A stretch of DNA of 64,000 nucleotides, from the NCBI GenBank assembly GCA_012841015.1, contig DUVN01000024.1:62001-126000 (forward strand), read 5' to 3'. Shown here one piece after another: positions 53,363 to 63,705 of this stretch. The stretch's first letter is position 1. Every line of letters starts with the position of its first letter. This DNA comes from Clostridiaceae bacterium. Lineage in GTDB: Bacteria > Bacillota > Clostridia > Saccharofermentanales > DTU023. The notes below the pieces were generated by a model, which was not told the DNA's origin, made no database searches, and saw only the letters and a list, made by a program, of their open reading frames with translations. Made by a program: the position numbers and the translations under genes.

Positions 53363-54574
53363 TTATGGCGCGTCTGTGTTTTTTGTCAACTTAGAAGGAG
53401 GATTTTGCTCGCTTTCAGGTGTCTTCGAGTCCTCATCACTTGTTTCAGATGTTTCGTTCTTTGCTGCATTTCGTTTATTCACCTGCTCTCGCAACAACTT
53501 GTAGATGGTGGCGGCGAAAGGAACACCCAAAAGAACACCAGTAATTCCACCCATTCCCATACCGATGATTACGGAGGCGAAGACCCAAATGCTTGGCATG
53601 CCAATCGAACGACCGACGACTTTGGGGTAGATTAAATTGCCCACTAATTGTAGAAGCACAATGAGGAACAGGAGGAAAAGGAGAGCCTTGTTAATACTAT
53701 GCGGAGCGATCATGATGAAGCCGACTGCACCACCGATGAAAGAACCGATGATCGGGAGCAACGCACAAAAGCCGACAGCTGATCCGACCATAGGTGCGTA
53801 CGGAAATTTAAAGATCAACATGCCCACGGTGACTAATGCGCCCACGAGTAATGCCTGTACTAGCTGACCTGCAAAAAATCCAGCAAACGTGTCGCGTGCA
53901 ACGGCAAGGACGTGGTACAACCGGCGTTTTGAGACGGGTTTCAGGAAAGCAGCAAAAAGCCTGTTAAATTGTCCGCCCAACTTGCGCCTGTTGAGCACAA
54001 GATAGATCGCGAATATAATCGTAAAAACGGCAGAAATAACTGCGCTCAGTACAGATTCTGTGATCGAGAACACAGTGCTACCGAAGCCGGAGAGGAGATC
54101 AATCAATTGCCCCGTGGCGGATGCCTCTTGTGAGCTCGCATCCTTAAACATATCCCCGATTAAAGGAATATTCTCTGTATTTTTCTCGAGAAATTTTATG
54201 ACCGTATGATATGTTTCTGGTAACTGATTGATGAGAAGGGTGACAGTGTTAATTAACTGCGGGACGATAAGGTAGAGAAGTAGTGCGATAATGAGCAGCA
54301 CAATGGCGAGGGAGATAAACAAGGCTAAGGGCGTTCTCAATTTATTCAGAAGAGGTTTCTCCGTCCGCTGGAAGAGCACACGCTCAAACGCGTTCACAAG
54401 TATTGTCAGAATAAAAGCGAGGATTCCGCCGGCGATTAAAGGCGAAAACGCAGAGAGGAGTTTTCCTGTTCCCGACAACAGTCGCTCTGAGCGGACGACC
54501 AAAAGCGCAATCACCCCAGCAAGGATAATCATTCTGGTCACGAATTGCTTGTACGACTGAAGCTTCAAATTCAT
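53363..54574 (-). CDS. AI-2E family transporter (YdiK/PerM type)
   Basis: A 403-residue membrane protein of the AI-2 exporter-like family. It has an N-terminal helix pair, a helix hairpin, a soluble segment (about 110-180) and the conserved late region LPIIGSFIGGAVGF and GRSIGMPSIWVFASVIIGMGMGGITGVLLGVPFAA. The tail is charged (SDEDSKTPESEQNPPS). Members may export AI-2, Na+/H+ or other solutes, so the substrate is unknown. The ATG lies six bases after TAATAT with no Shine-Dalgarno, so the mRNA looks leaderless. Confidence 0.9.
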   Translation of the reverse strand: MNLKLQSYKQFVTRMIILAGVIALLVVRSERLLSGTGKLLSAFSPLIAGGILAFILTILVNAFERVLFQRTEKPLLNKLRTPLALFISLAIVLLIIALLLYLIVPQLINTVTLLINQLPETYHTVIKFLEKNTENIPLIGDMFKDASSQEASATGQLIDLLSGFGSTVFSITESVLSAVISAVFTIIFAIYLVLNRRKLGGQFNRLFAAFLKPVSKRRLYHVLAVARDTFAGFFAGQLVQALLVGALVTVGMLIFKFPYAPMVGSAVGFCALLPIIGSFIGGAVGFIMIAPHSINKALLFLLFLIVLLQLVGNLIYPKVVGRSIGMPSIWVFASVIIGMGMGGITGVLLGVPFAATIYKLLREQVNKRNAAKNETSETSDEDSKTPESEQNPPSKLTKNTDAP

Positions 54575-54580
54575 GTGCTT

Positions 54581-54589
54581 ATATTACCA
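54581..54589 (-). promoter_or_regulatory. Extended -10 promoter of the AI-2E gene, leaderless
   Basis: On the minus strand TGG-TAATAT (extended -10) is followed by AAGCAC and then the ATG at 54574. The start of transcription would fall on or beside the A of ATG. Confidence 0.45.
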
Positions 54590-54741
54590 TGTCGTGCGAC
54601 AGATGTGGTTCCTTCATTGGAAAAATTCTGTTTTGATTGACCTTCAATAAACTGAATTCTCACTGATCTCTGGAGAAGATGGTGCCGGCTACGTGGATTT
54701 TGAACATCATCTACTAGGAAAGACTGCTTAGCCTGCTAAGC

Positions 54742-55105
54742 TGGTCAAAAATGACGCTTTCGGCAGGAAATCCCTTGCTCAAAGTGTAATAATTGGCCAA
54801 AACCCCCTGAAAACACTCGAAAGTGGTCAAAATTGACGTTTTAGGTAAGAACCCGCTACTCAAGGCGTAATTTTTGTCCACATTCCGCTGCAAAACACTC
54901 GATCGTGGTCAAAAATGACGTTTGAGGCAGGAAAACGTAACCCAAGGTGTAATTTTTGTCCACAGCCGACCTGAAATCGCCCGAATCTGGTCAAAAATGA
55001 CGCTTTAGGCAAAAAACCGTTACCTAAGGTGTAAATTTTGACCAAGCCTTGAAATTGTTCGTATCTGGACAACAAAATCACTTTAGGCAGGAAATCGCTA
55101 AAAAT
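54742..55105 (-). repeat. 82-bp tandem intergenic repeat, cluster 3 (inverted)
   Basis: Four steps: TGG 54742, 54824, 54906 and 54988 are 82 bases apart, and the next arm, at 55066, is 78 bases on. The plus strand shows arms TGGTCAAAAATGACGCTTT... and ...GTAATTTTTGTCCA. The spacers (such as CCGACCTGAAATCGCCCGAAT) are reverse complements of those in clusters 1 and 2, so this cluster is inverted. Bases 54575-54741 and 55106-55260 show no gene I can support. Confidence 0.92.
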
Positions 55106-55260
55106 CGAAATTATTTCCAAGCTTTACCCTGAGAAACAGATTATTTGCATTGCGCCCCAACTGCAATACTGCTGTCTGGACGTATAGGTCGGTACGCTGT
55201 AGGTTGGCACACTATTTATAGGGCGGTTTAGTTGTTACAGCGTAAGGGAAACGCCTGTCG

Positions 55261-57897
55261 TCAGTCAGCAAGCTCGCTCTTTTTTACGAGTGCAAGGTCG
55301 AGGACTTCGTCCATGTTGGAGACGGTTTTGAATGTAAGTGCTTCGCGGACGGTGTCGGGGATGTCTTCGATATCGCGTTCGTTGTCTTTTGGTATCAGGA
55401 CAGTGCGGATGCCTGCTCGATGAGCGGCGACGGCTTTTTCCTTGAGACCGCCGATTTGTAAGACGCGTCCGCGCAACGTCACCTCACCTGTCATGGCGAT
55501 CTCATGACGGACAGGTCGTCCTGTTAAGGCAGATGCCAGAGCAGTGGCTAGAGTAATGCCTGCCGAAGGGCCGTCTTTTGGGATAGCCCCAGCTGGAACA
55601 TGAACATGTATGTCACGCTCTTTCATGGTCTCGGGGTTCAGTCCGAGCAATTCCGAACGGCTTGTCGTATAAGTGAGTGCGGCTTGTGCAGACTCCTTCA
55701 TGACGTCGCCAAGTTGCCCTGTTAGAATCAGCTTGCCCGTTCCAGGCATTACGTTGACTTCGATGGCGAGCGTGTCACCGCCAGCCCATGTCCACGCCAG
55801 ACCTGTGGCGACTCCGACTTGGTCTTCTTTGTCTGCCATATCGAACGAGTAACGCGGTTTTTCAAGAAGGTCAATTAGATTGTTTGGTGTGACACGCAGG
55901 ACTTTTTTCGTCCCTTCTTCCGCGGCTTCCGCGATGACAATCGCTGCACGGCGACAGAGTCGGGCAATTTCTCTTTCGAGTTGTCGGACTCCAGCTTCTT
56001 GTGTGTAACCTTGGATGATTTTTGCGAGTGCGGCACGCGTCACTTGCATGTCTGCACCTGTCAATCCGTGTTGTTTGCGACTGCGCGGAAGAAGGTGCTT
56101 TGAAGCGATTTCCACTTTTTCCGCCTCGGTGTAGCCCGATACTTCAATCACTTCCATGCGGTCGTAAAGTGCGGTTGGGATTGTGTCAACGGTGTTCGCC
56201 GTTGTAATGAAGAGTACTTTTGACAGGTCATAAGGGATCTCGATGTAATGGTCGCGGAAAGAGTTATTCTGTTCCGGATCGAGCACTTCAAGCAGGGCTG
56301 AAGACGGATCGCCTCGAAAATCACTGCCGAGCTTATCGATTTCATCGAGTAGAATGAGCGGGTTGTCGGTGTTGACGTGCCGGATGGCTTGGATAATGCG
56401 CCCAGGCATGGAGCCGACATATGTTCTGCGGTGACCGCGAATTTCTGCCTCATCGCGTATACCGCCGAGCGACAGACGGTGGTAACGACGTCCAAGAGAT
56501 TCAGCGATAGCTTTCGCAATCGATGTCTTGCCTGTTCCGGGAGGACCGACGAAACAGAGAATCGGTCCGCGGAGCGACGAATCGCCCTCGGCTTCGACGA
56601 GCAGTTTGCGGACGGCAAGGTACTCCATTATTCGCTGTTTGACTTTCACCATGCCGAAGTGGTCGCGTTCGAGAATGCGGCGCGCTCTCGCCAAATCGTG
56701 CTGTTCCGGGGAAATCCGACCAAAGGGCAGTTCGAGTAGTGTCTCTACCCATGTTCTCTGTGTTGAGTATTCAGGGAAATGAGAAGGTAATCTCTCGAGA
56801 CGATCGATTTCTTTTTCGATTTTCGGTTTATGTTCATCCGGGATCAGAGATTCTTTGAGCTGTTCGCGCAACAGGGTTATTTCGTCGTCATCATCGCCTT
56901 GTTCGCCAAGTTCTTCTTGGATGACGCGTATCTGTTCGCGCAGATAATAATCCTTTTGGTTTTTGTCGAGCTGTGTCTGTACCTGTGTCGCAATTTTCTG
57001 CTCAAGCTCAGCAAGCTGGATCTCGCGGTGTAAAATCTTCAAGATCATTTGGACACGATCAATAACAGAAATCGTTTCTAGTATTAGTTGCTGTTCGTCG
57101 AAACGTATAGGAAGCTGACCAGCGATGATATCGGCAGCATGACCGGGATCAGTTTCATTGCGGACAAGTATCACCGCCTCCGGTGCAACGCGTTCCGAAA
57201 TCGCGGAATAGCGCTGGAATAGATCGCCCATAAGGCGCATCGACGCATCGAGGAGGGGAGTTTTATCGGGAGTAGCCGGCGCGAGCGATGTGTAACGAAC
57301 CATGTAATGTGCGCCATCTACAATGAAGTCTTCAATTTCGACGCGCTCCAGTCCGTAAGCAAGAACCTTCAGTGTGTCATCTGGTAGTTCTAGAACTTGG
57401 CGAATAAAGACGCGTGTCCCAACGCGGTAGATTTGGTCAGTATCAGGCCAGAAAGCATCAAGTTTCATCTGGCTTGCAAGAATGATCTCGTGGCGACCTT
57501 CCATTGCAAATCTCAGTGCTTCGATTGACTGCTCTCTTCCAACATCAAAAGAAAGTAGAACGCCCGGGTAAATGACCATGCCGCGCATGGGGATAAGTGG
57601 CAGAAGACCGCTAATCGTGCGCTGCGGATGACGAAAGAGGCGTTTTGAAGAGCGTGCAGACCGCTTGTACTGACGTTTCACATCATTTTCATTGTCGTTC
57701 TCGAAATCGTTGCCCACTTCGCTCTCATTTTGGTCCTCTGAGACTTTTGATTCCAAGTCGATTTCCTCGCCATTGACGTTCACGCCTTGGTCGGCTTTTT
57801 CGTCATTGACGATCAAGTTTTGGTCGATTTCCTCATCATTCAGATTGAAGTTATCTGCAGAAGAGATGTCAGGTGAATCTTCATCTTTTTTCGTCAT
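55261..57897 (-). CDS. lon: ATP-dependent protease Lon with acidic N-terminal extension
   Basis: Cytoplasmic AAA+ serine protease, 878 residues, about 90-100 more than usual. The Lon N-domain begins at about 95 ([15 protein letters not shown]). The AAA module has Walker [10 protein letters not shown] and Walker [12 protein letters not shown]. The protease domain shows the catalytic Ser in PKDGPSAG and the Lys in [14 protein letters not shown]. The first 75 residues are rich in D, E and N with imperfect repeats ([30 protein letters not shown]), followed by a basic stretch ([17 protein letters not shown]). GGAAGGATAGAGAT precedes the ATG. Confidence 0.94.
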   Translation of the reverse strand: MTKKDEDSPDISSADNFNLNDEEIDQNLIVNDEKADQGVNVNGEEIDLESKVSEDQNESEVGNDFENDNENDVKRQYKRSARSSKRLFRHPQRTISGLLPLIPMRGMVIYPGVLLSFDVGREQSIEALRFAMEGRHEIILASQMKLDAFWPDTDQIYRVGTRVFIRQVLELPDDTLKVLAYGLERVEIEDFIVDGAHYMVRYTSLAPATPDKTPLLDASMRLMGDLFQRYSAISERVAPEAVILVRNETDPGHAADIIAGQLPIRFDEQQLILETISVIDRVQMILKILHREIQLAELEQKIATQVQTQLDKNQKDYYLREQIRVIQEELGEQGDDDDEITLLREQLKESLIPDEHKPKIEKEIDRLERLPSHFPEYSTQRTWVETLLELPFGRISPEQHDLARARRILERDHFGMVKVKQRIMEYLAVRKLLVEAEGDSSLRGPILCFVGPPGTGKTSIAKAIAESLGRRYHRLSLGGIRDEAEIRGHRRTYVGSMPGRIIQAIRHVNTDNPLILLDEIDKLGSDFRGDPSSALLEVLDPEQNNSFRDHYIEIPYDLSKVLFITTANTVDTIPTALYDRMEVIEVSGYTEAEKVEIASKHLLPRSRKQHGLTGADMQVTRAALAKIIQGYTQEAGVRQLEREIARLCRRAAIVIAEAAEEGTKKVLRVTPNNLIDLLEKPRYSFDMADKEDQVGVATGLAWTWAGGDTLAIEVNVMPGTGKLILTGQLGDVMKESAQAALTYTTSRSELLGLNPETMKERDIHVHVPAGAIPKDGPSAGITLATALASALTGRPVRHEIAMTGEVTLRGRVLQIGGLKEKAVAAHRAGIRTVLIPKDNERDIEDIPDTVREALTFKTVSNMDEVLDLALVKKSELAD

Positions 57898-57986
57898 ATC
57901 TCTATCCTTCCGACCTGTAGCGAGCGAACCAGCGTCGAATGCTTATGGCCAGTCCTTCTTCCTTTTATGATTTCGTTAATGCCCAC

Positions 57987-59594
57987 CTACGTCCGCATCC
58001 AGTTGATGACAATCAGATCATCAGCTTGAATTTGTATGTCACCTGTTGGGATAATGACTTCACCATCGCGCTCCAGAAGGATGATTCGCTCGTTGGCGCG
58101 CAATTTTAGATCGCGGATAAATCGTCCAGCGAATCGATCACCTTCCTTGACGGTGCGTTCATTCAGTTCGATTTGGTTGAGCGTTTCATCGTAATGTAAT
58201 GCACTGAGTGTTAGGCGGTCACCAGCATCAAATATTGTTTGGCCGTTTGGCATAAATTGTTTGCCATTCCTCTCGACGAGTACGACGCGTATGTCATTTG
58301 GAAGGAAAACATCTTGCAACATGCGGCCGATCCAAGGATGTTCTTCATAGATCTCTGTCAATACAAAATGAAGTTTTCGCTCCTCTTCGTAATCGGTAAA
58401 TGTTTTCATGACGTCGCCTTCAGGGTCGTACATTTTCGTTTTGACAGCGACAAACGGCATGAGACCCCCTTGGAAGGCGAGCGACAGCAAGACAATCGTA
58501 AAGATGATGTGAAATAGATCGTTTTCTAGTTCGACGCCACTGCTGACGGCGAAGATCGCAAAGACGATACTTGCGGCACCGCGAATCCCTGCCCACGAGA
58601 CGACGAGCTTTTGTCGCCAGTAAGAGCGCTTCGACAGTGACATCAGTCCGATGACGCTCACTGGTCTCGAGACAAACGTCATAAAGAGCATAATCGCGAG
58701 CGCATAGGGGAAAGCCTTAATGATTCCCTGTACATTGGATAGCAGTCCTAAGACGAAGAAAATTAAGATTTGCGCGAACATGTTGATCCCATCGAAGAAT
58801 GCAACGAGGGAACGCTTAGAGGGAAATTCTTGGTTTCCAAGTACAATGCCAATGATGTAGACGCTCAAATAACCGTTTCCACTTAAGAGCTCGGCGACTG
58901 CGTAGCCGAGCAACGCGATGGCCGTTGCAAATACTTCGTTGCCGCCGCCCTTGAAGGCGATATTTTTGCGGATTAAAAAGACGAAAGTAACCGCCAGAAC
59001 TCCGCCGACGGCAAGGCCGACAGCGACCTGCAAGAACAGCATCAGTAATGCCTGCCCAGCCCTCATGCCTTCGACCATCAAAGAGAGGCAGACGAAAGTG
59101 AGAATATACGAAAAGGGGTCGTTTGATCCCGATTCGAGTTCAAGCAACGAATCAGTATTATCTCTTAGCGATAATTTACGCCTTCTCAAAATTGAGAACA
59201 CAGAGGCAGCATCGGTTGAACCAATGACACTTCCGAGCAATAAAGATTCCAAAAGCGGAAATCCTAAGGCAAAGTGGACGAATAACCCCGTAATAGCTGC
59301 CGTAAAAAAAACGCCAAGCGAGGCGAGTGTAATGGCTCGGCCAGCGACTGGCTTTGCTGCGCTCCATCTCGTTCCGAATCCGCCATAAAACATGATAAAA
59401 ATCAGGGCGATCGAACAGATCTCGTTAGCGAGATCAAAATTATCGAATGATTTTAAAAGTCCCGAGCTCCCAACAATGACACCAAATAGTATGAAAATGA
59501 GCAGCATGGGGATCCCGAATTTGTCGGAGACTTCGCTGAGGAAGACACTCACTAATACGATGATACCTATAAAAATTAGACCATTTACAATCAA
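57987..59594 (-). CDS. K+/H+ antiporter, NhaP2/CvrA type
   Basis: A 535-residue monovalent cation/proton antiporter (CPA1). The membrane domain (about 1-390) has GVIVGSSGLL, the typical GSTDAASVFSILR, and the conserved ELESGSNDPFSYIL with the ND pair of the transport site. The cytoplasmic part carries a TrkA_C/RCK_C domain (GDRFAGRFIRDLKL... DDLIVINWMRT). TTG at 59594 is the start, after AGAGGTAGTTTGTT. It may balance the K+ uptake system encoded at 49.5-51.9 kb, by inference. Confidence 0.88.
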   Translation of the reverse strand: MIVNGLIFIGIIVLVSVFLSEVSDKFGIPMLLIFILFGVIVGSSGLLKSFDNFDLANEICSIALIFIMFYGGFGTRWSAAKPVAGRAITLASLGVFFTAAITGLFVHFALGFPLLESLLLGSVIGSTDAASVFSILRRRKLSLRDNTDSLLELESGSNDPFSYILTFVCLSLMVEGMRAGQALLMLFLQVAVGLAVGGVLAVTFVFLIRKNIAFKGGGNEVFATAIALLGYAVAELLSGNGYLSVYIIGIVLGNQEFPSKRSLVAFFDGINMFAQILIFFVLGLLSNVQGIIKAFPYALAIMLFMTFVSRPVSVIGLMSLSKRSYWRQKLVVSWAGIRGAASIVFAIFAVSSGVELENDLFHIIFTIVLLSLAFQGGLMPFVAVKTKMYDPEGDVMKTFTDYEEERKLHFVLTEIYEEHPWIGRMLQDVFLPNDIRVVLVERNGKQFMPNGQTIFDAGDRLTLSALHYDETLNQIELNERTVKEGDRFAGRFIRDLKLRANERIILLERDGEVIIPTGDIQIQADDLIVINWMRT

Positions 59595-60063
59595 AACAAA
59601 CTACCTCTAACGATTTGCTTTCTAAATAGAGTTTGAGCCCGTGCAATAACTCTTTCAAGTAGTATAGCCTGAACGTTGGCCTGCTGCATTGCGAACATTT
59701 GACAAAAGATCAACTTTTGAGTGTTGTTTTTTTAGGAAACGTCTTGATGTCAGACCTTGTTGAACCGAAGCGCCGACGGCACTAATAATACTTGTACGCG
59801 CGCGTGATCGTGATATCGTGGTGTAAGTATAGGATTCCTTGTGTGCTTGGCTATACGTACGTGTGCGTTCAGCTCGTGCTAGGCTGTGTGCATGACCTAA
59901 ATGGTCCGATTCTGCCGGTTGCGTATTCCGATGCAGGTTGCGCGTACGGAGCTGTACACGTATGCGGTATTGGCTTTTGCTCACTTCGTGACGATGGTGA
60001 CGCGAAGTGTGGTAGAATACTTTCGCTTTAATGCTTACAGGATATTACCGAGGGAGGACGAAC
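59595..60063 (+). other. Intergenic region upstream of tig with an orphan terminator
   Basis: No gene is supported in these 469 bases. A possible promoter GTGCAA-16-TATAGC (59641-59668) is followed by a terminator-like hairpin at 59694-59733, suggesting a short plus-strand RNA of about 60 bases. Nearer tig, TAGAAT (60013-60018) is a likely -10. The dyad CACTTCG (59982-59988) / CGAAGTG (60003-60009) covers its -35 and spacer and could be an operator. Confidence 0.4.
59694..59733 (+). terminator. Orphan terminator upstream of tig
   Basis: CAAAAG-ATCAA-CTTTTG (59703-59719), with outer AACA/TGTT pairs, is followed by TTTTTTT (59727-59733). No plus-strand gene precedes it, so it would end a short RNA or attenuate a long tig leader. 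Confidence 0.5.
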
Positions 60064-61446
60064 ATGACGTCGCAGAAGGTTCAAGAAGAAAATAGAACGA
60101 TCAAGTTGGCGGTCGAAGTACCGGCAGGTGAATTTAAGAAATCGCTCCAAGCTGCTCACAGGAAATTGGCGAAGCATTTTCAAGTTCCAGGATTTCGCAA
60201 GGGCAAAGTCCCCTATCCGATCGTGGTCAATCATTATGGTGAGAGTGTCTTTTATGATGACGCTATCGAGCATGCACTGCCAAAGGCGTACGAAGAAGCG
60301 CTCAATGAGCACGACATTGAGCCCTATTCGGATCCGCGATTCAATATCCGTGAAATTGGCGGGGATGTTGGTTTAAAGTTTGATGTCAGTATTGCTTTGA
60401 GACCAGTTGTGGAGCTCGGCGAATATGAGGGACTTGAAGCCTACCGTCCACCGGTCGAGGTGAGCGAAGAGGAGATCAATGAGGAGATCGAAACGGCCCG
60501 GATGCGCGTAGCGCGCCTTGTACCCATCGGAGATCGAACGATCCAACAAGGTGACCACGTCACCATCGATTATACTGGGTTGAAAGACAACGTTCCTTTC
60601 GAGGGAGGCACAGCTGAAGATCACGAATTGGAAATCGGTTCTGGATCCTTCATCCCTGGCTTTGAAGACGGTTTAGTTGGTCGGATGGTGGGTGATGAAT
60701 TCGAACTTCCTCTTACGTTCCCCGAAGACTACCACGCAAAAGATCTTGCAGGTGCGGATGTCGTCTTTATTGTCACGATTCACGAAGCACTTGAGAAGAA
60801 AGTTCCGGAGGTTGATGACGATTTTGTCTGCGATGTCAGTGAGATGAGTGACACCGTCGATGAGTATCGTGAGGAGATCAGAGAGCGGCTGGAAAAAGAG
60901 AAAGCCGTTGAATCTGATCGCGTCTACGATGACAGAATCATCGACGCCATCGTTAAAAGGTCAAGGATTGAACTGTCGGAGCTCATGGTCGATGATGAGG
61001 TCGAACACAAGATTGAGCAGCAGCAGAAGCAGTTCTCGATGTATGGGCTTAATTTTTCGGACTTTTTGCAGTATTCAGGGCAGACGATAGAGGACTACAA
61101 GAGCACACAGTCAGAAAATCTGCGCCGCGTGCTTGAGGGCTCGTGGATTTTGAACGCTGTGCGTGAGCGCGAGCAGGAGCGGATCGAGGTGACGGACGAG
61201 GAGTTCGAGGAGGGAGTCAAGGAAGCTGCGGAAGGCGCCGGCGTTTCGGAGGAACTCTATGAAGAGCAATACCTAAAAACTGAGCACGATCGTGATCGCT
61301 TCCGACATGATCTTGAGATGAAAAAGCTTCTCGCTTGGTTGCGCGAGGTCAACGTGCCAATCGATGAGGAGCCTGAGCAAGAGGTAGAATTTGATGAAGA
61401 GCCGGAAGAGTCTGCAGGAGTAGATAGGCAAGGAGAGCAGGAATAA
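60064..61446 (+). CDS. tig: Trigger factor
   Basis: Ribosome-associated chaperone with peptidyl-prolyl isomerase activity, 460 residues. It has the N-terminal ribosome-binding domain with the signature GFRKGKVP at about 44-51 and a central FKBP domain (GDHVTIDYTG ... GSFIPGFEDGLVG, about 160-245). The C-terminal helical chaperone domain follows. The end is an acidic tail (EEPEQEVEFDEEPEES), slightly longer than usual. The frame opens at 60031, but the ATG at 60064 follows GAGGGAGGACGAAC. It starts the tig-clpP-clpX cluster. Confidence 0.95.
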   Translation: MTSQKVQEENRTIKLAVEVPAGEFKKSLQAAHRKLAKHFQVPGFRKGKVPYPIVVNHYGESVFYDDAIEHALPKAYEEALNEHDIEPYSDPRFNIREIGGDVGLKFDVSIALRPVVELGEYEGLEAYRPPVEVSEEEINEEIETARMRVARLVPIGDRTIQQGDHVTIDYTGLKDNVPFEGGTAEDHELEIGSGSFIPGFEDGLVGRMVGDEFELPLTFPEDYHAKDLAGADVVFIVTIHEALEKKVPEVDDDFVCDVSEMSDTVDEYREEIRERLEKEKAVESDRVYDDRIIDAIVKRSRIELSELMVDDEVEHKIEQQQKQFSMYGLNFSDFLQYSGQTIEDYKSTQSENLRRVLEGSWILNAVREREQERIEVTDEEFEEGVKEAAEGAGVSEELYEEQYLKTEHDRDRFRHDLEMKKLLAWLREVNVPIDEEPEQEVEFDEEPEESAGVDRQGEQE

Positions 61447-61615
61447 CCAAGAGAGCAGCTGTAAGGCGCGGAAGAAGAGAATGTAGGCGATCAAGCCTCA
61501 TTTACTTCTTAAGCGCTTGCAACTATTTGAGACGTCAGCATGGAGACCGAAGAGACAATAGAATACCGGAAGGAATGAGTATATGACAGCTTTTGACATC
61601 GGAGGTCACAATAAA

Positions 61616-62233
61616 ATGATTACTTTTGAAAAATACAACCATATGGACATGAATCTTGTCCCGATGGTTATCGAGCAGACAAACCGTGGAGAGCGTTCGT
61701 ACGATATATTTTCAAGGCTGTTGAAAGAGCGGATCGTGATTTTGAGCGATTCTGTTAATAACGTGACGGCCAATCTCATCGTCGCGCAGCTTTTGTTTCT
61801 GGAAGCCGAAGACCCAAATAAGGATATTCAGTTTTACGTTAACAGTCCCGGCGGAGAAGTGTCGGCAGGACTCATGATCTACGATACGATGCAGTACATT
61901 AAGCCCGATGTGCAGACGATCTGTATGGGTATGGCGGCGAGCATGGGAGCTTTTCTCGTTGCAGCCGGAGCGAAAGGCAAACGGTTTGCACTTCCTAATG
62001 CCGACTTGATGATCCATCAACCATCAGGAGGTGCTCAGGGACAGGCGACGGACATCACAATTGCGGCAGAGTACATCCTCAAGTTGAAGCAGAGACTTAA
62101 TCGCATTCTCTCTGAACACACAGGGCAACCGATTGAGGTGATTGAACGTGATACAGATCGCGATACATGGCTTTCAGCGGAACAGGCGATTGAATACGGC
62201 TTGATTGACAAGATTATGACAAAGCGCTTATAA
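61616..62233 (+). CDS. clpP: ATP-dependent Clp protease proteolytic subunit
   Basis: Serine protease that forms two seven-member rings and works with ClpX. From the ATG at 61616 it has 205 residues. The catalytic triad lies in GMAASMGAF (Ser), LMIHQPSGG (His) and DTDRDTW (Asp). The N-terminus [17 protein letters not shown] is standard. The frame is open from 61583, but GGAGGT stands ten bases before the ATG at 61616 and this fits the usual length; the upstream ATG is a fair alternative. clpX follows after 45 bases. Confidence 0.95.
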   Translation: MITFEKYNHMDMNLVPMVIEQTNRGERSYDIFSRLLKERIVILSDSVNNVTANLIVAQLLFLEAEDPNKDIQFYVNSPGGEVSAGLMIYDTMQYIKPDVQTICMGMAASMGAFLVAAGAKGKRFALPNADLMIHQPSGGAQGQATDITIAAEYILKLKQRLNRILSEHTGQPIEVIERDTDRDTWLSAEQAIEYGLIDKIMTKRL

Positions 62234-62278
62234 GACGTAGTTGCGCTGGTCACTGACCGTTTTGCGGAGGAGTTGTGA

Positions 62279-63580
62279 ATGGCTGACAGGAAAGATAAAG
62301 ACAGATCCAGCATGCTGCGTTGTTCTTTTTGCGGTAAGACAGAGGATGAAGTGGCGCAGATGATCAGGGCGGACGGTGGAGTCTGTATCTGCAGTGAGTG
62401 TGTGATGCTCTGCGACGCGATGCTCGACTCTAGTCCGATGCTCCGTCACACGAATCCGAAGATAATGCGACGGGAAGATACGAATCTCTTGACGCCCAAG
62501 GAGATTAAAGAGAGACTCGATGAGTACGTGATCGGCCAAGATGAAGCGAAGAAAACGCTCGCTGTCTCCGTCTATAACCACTATAAGCGCGTTTATGCAG
62601 AATATATCGATGATGAAGACGATGGCGTCGAGTTGGCGAAGACTAATATCATGTTTTTGGGGCCAACAGGTTCCGGGAAAACGCTTTTGGCGCAGACGCT
62701 CGCACGCATCTTGCACGTCCCTTTTGCCATTGCAGATGCGACGGCTCTTACTGAGGCCGGCTACGTCGGTGAAGATGTTGAAAACATTCTCTTGCGTCTC
62801 ATTCAGAATGCCGATTATGATATCGATCGTGCCGAACAGGGAATTATCTATATTGATGAAATTGACAAGATTACACGTCGCTCCGATAATCCATCGATCA
62901 CGCGCGATGTCAGTGGAGAAGGTGTCCAGCAGGCTTTGCTGAAAATCCTTGAGGGTACGGTGGCGAACGTTCCTCCGCAAGGCGGTCGCAAGCATCCGCA
63001 TCAAGAATTCATTCAGATCGATACGACAGATATCCTGTTCATTTTAGGCGGCGCTTTTGACGGTGTTGATAAGATTGTGCGAGACAGAATAGGCCATAAA
63101 TCAATCGGTTTTGGCGCGGAAATAGAAGGTTCTAGCAACATGGATAATAAGGAGTTATTCTCGCATTTGCTGCCTGAGGATTTGCTCAAGTTCGGATTGA
63201 TCCCCGAATTTATCGGTCGTGTTCCCGTGGTTGTCGCCTTGGATGAACTTGACCAAGAGGCGCTTGTGCGCATCCTAAAGGAACCGAAAAATGCTCTGCT
63301 AAAACAGTATAAGAAATTGATGCGTTTTGAAGATGTTGAACTCATTTTCGAAGACGACGCCGTGCAGGAAATTGCCGAGGAGGCAATTGCGTTGAAAACG
63401 GGTGCAAGGGGGTTGAGGACGATCCTTGAGCGCTTGATGCTCGATATCATGTATGAAGTACCGTCGCGTGGTGATATTTGCCAAGTGATCGTCACGAAGG
63501 CGAGCGTAAGGGGTGAAGAGCAACCGAAACTCATCTATCGCTCAGAGCCGACGAGAGAGCGTGGAGCCGTCAACGCATGA
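62279..63580 (+). CDS. clpX: ATP-dependent Clp protease ATP-binding subunit ClpX
   Basis: AAA+ unfoldase of ClpXP, 433 residues. The N-terminal zinc-binding domain has cysteines in CSFCGK and CICSEC (residues about 14-42). Walker A is GPTGSGKT near 127 and Walker [11 protein letters not shown] near 190. The GYVGEDVE pore-loop motif, the IGF loop (SIGFGAE) for ClpP contact and the sensor-2 GARGLR are present. GCGGAGGAGTTGTGA precedes the ATG. A clear terminator follows, ending the cluster. Confidence 0.97.
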   Translation: MADRKDKDRSSMLRCSFCGKTEDEVAQMIRADGGVCICSECVMLCDAMLDSSPMLRHTNPKIMRREDTNLLTPKEIKERLDEYVIGQDEAKKTLAVSVYNHYKRVYAEYIDDEDDGVELAKTNIMFLGPTGSGKTLLAQTLARILHVPFAIADATALTEAGYVGEDVENILLRLIQNADYDIDRAEQGIIYIDEIDKITRRSDNPSITRDVSGEGVQQALLKILEGTVANVPPQGGRKHPHQEFIQIDTTDILFILGGAFDGVDKIVRDRIGHKSIGFGAEIEGSSNMDNKELFSHLLPEDLLKFGLIPEFIGRVPVVVALDELDQEALVRILKEPKNALLKQYKKLMRFEDVELIFEDDAVQEIAEEAIALKTGARGLRTILERLMLDIMYEVPSRGDICQVIVTKASVRGEEQPKLIYRSEPTRERGAVNA

Positions 63581-63618
63581 GGTGACACGGAACAACTTCT
63601 TTGACCGTTATTGACGAA

Positions 63619-63648
63619 AAATGCCGGGAGTTTACCGGCTTTTTTCTT
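63619..63648 (+). terminator. Terminator after clpX
   Basis: GCCGG (63623-63627) pairs with CCGGC (63635-63639), followed by TTTTTTCTT. It lies 40 bases after the clpX stop and closes the tig-clpP-clpX cluster. Confidence 0.85.
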
Positions 63649-63705
63649 ATACGGAGACCATATCATGTCGTTATGATGGAACTTCAATGAGAGGCTGCAA
63701 AGATT

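Noticed and set aside
54860-55120. 86-residue open frame across repeat cluster 3
   Set aside because: Same reason: repeat-derived reading frame without its own ribosome site or conserved domain.
59655-60031. Overlapping 79- and 109-residue frames upstream of tig
   Set aside because: They oppose each other, lack ribosome sites and have low-complexity composition; the region looks regulatory.
62228-63004. 258-residue frame antisense to clpX
   Set aside because: Shadow of the clpX coding frame; no ribosome site and no recognisable domain.
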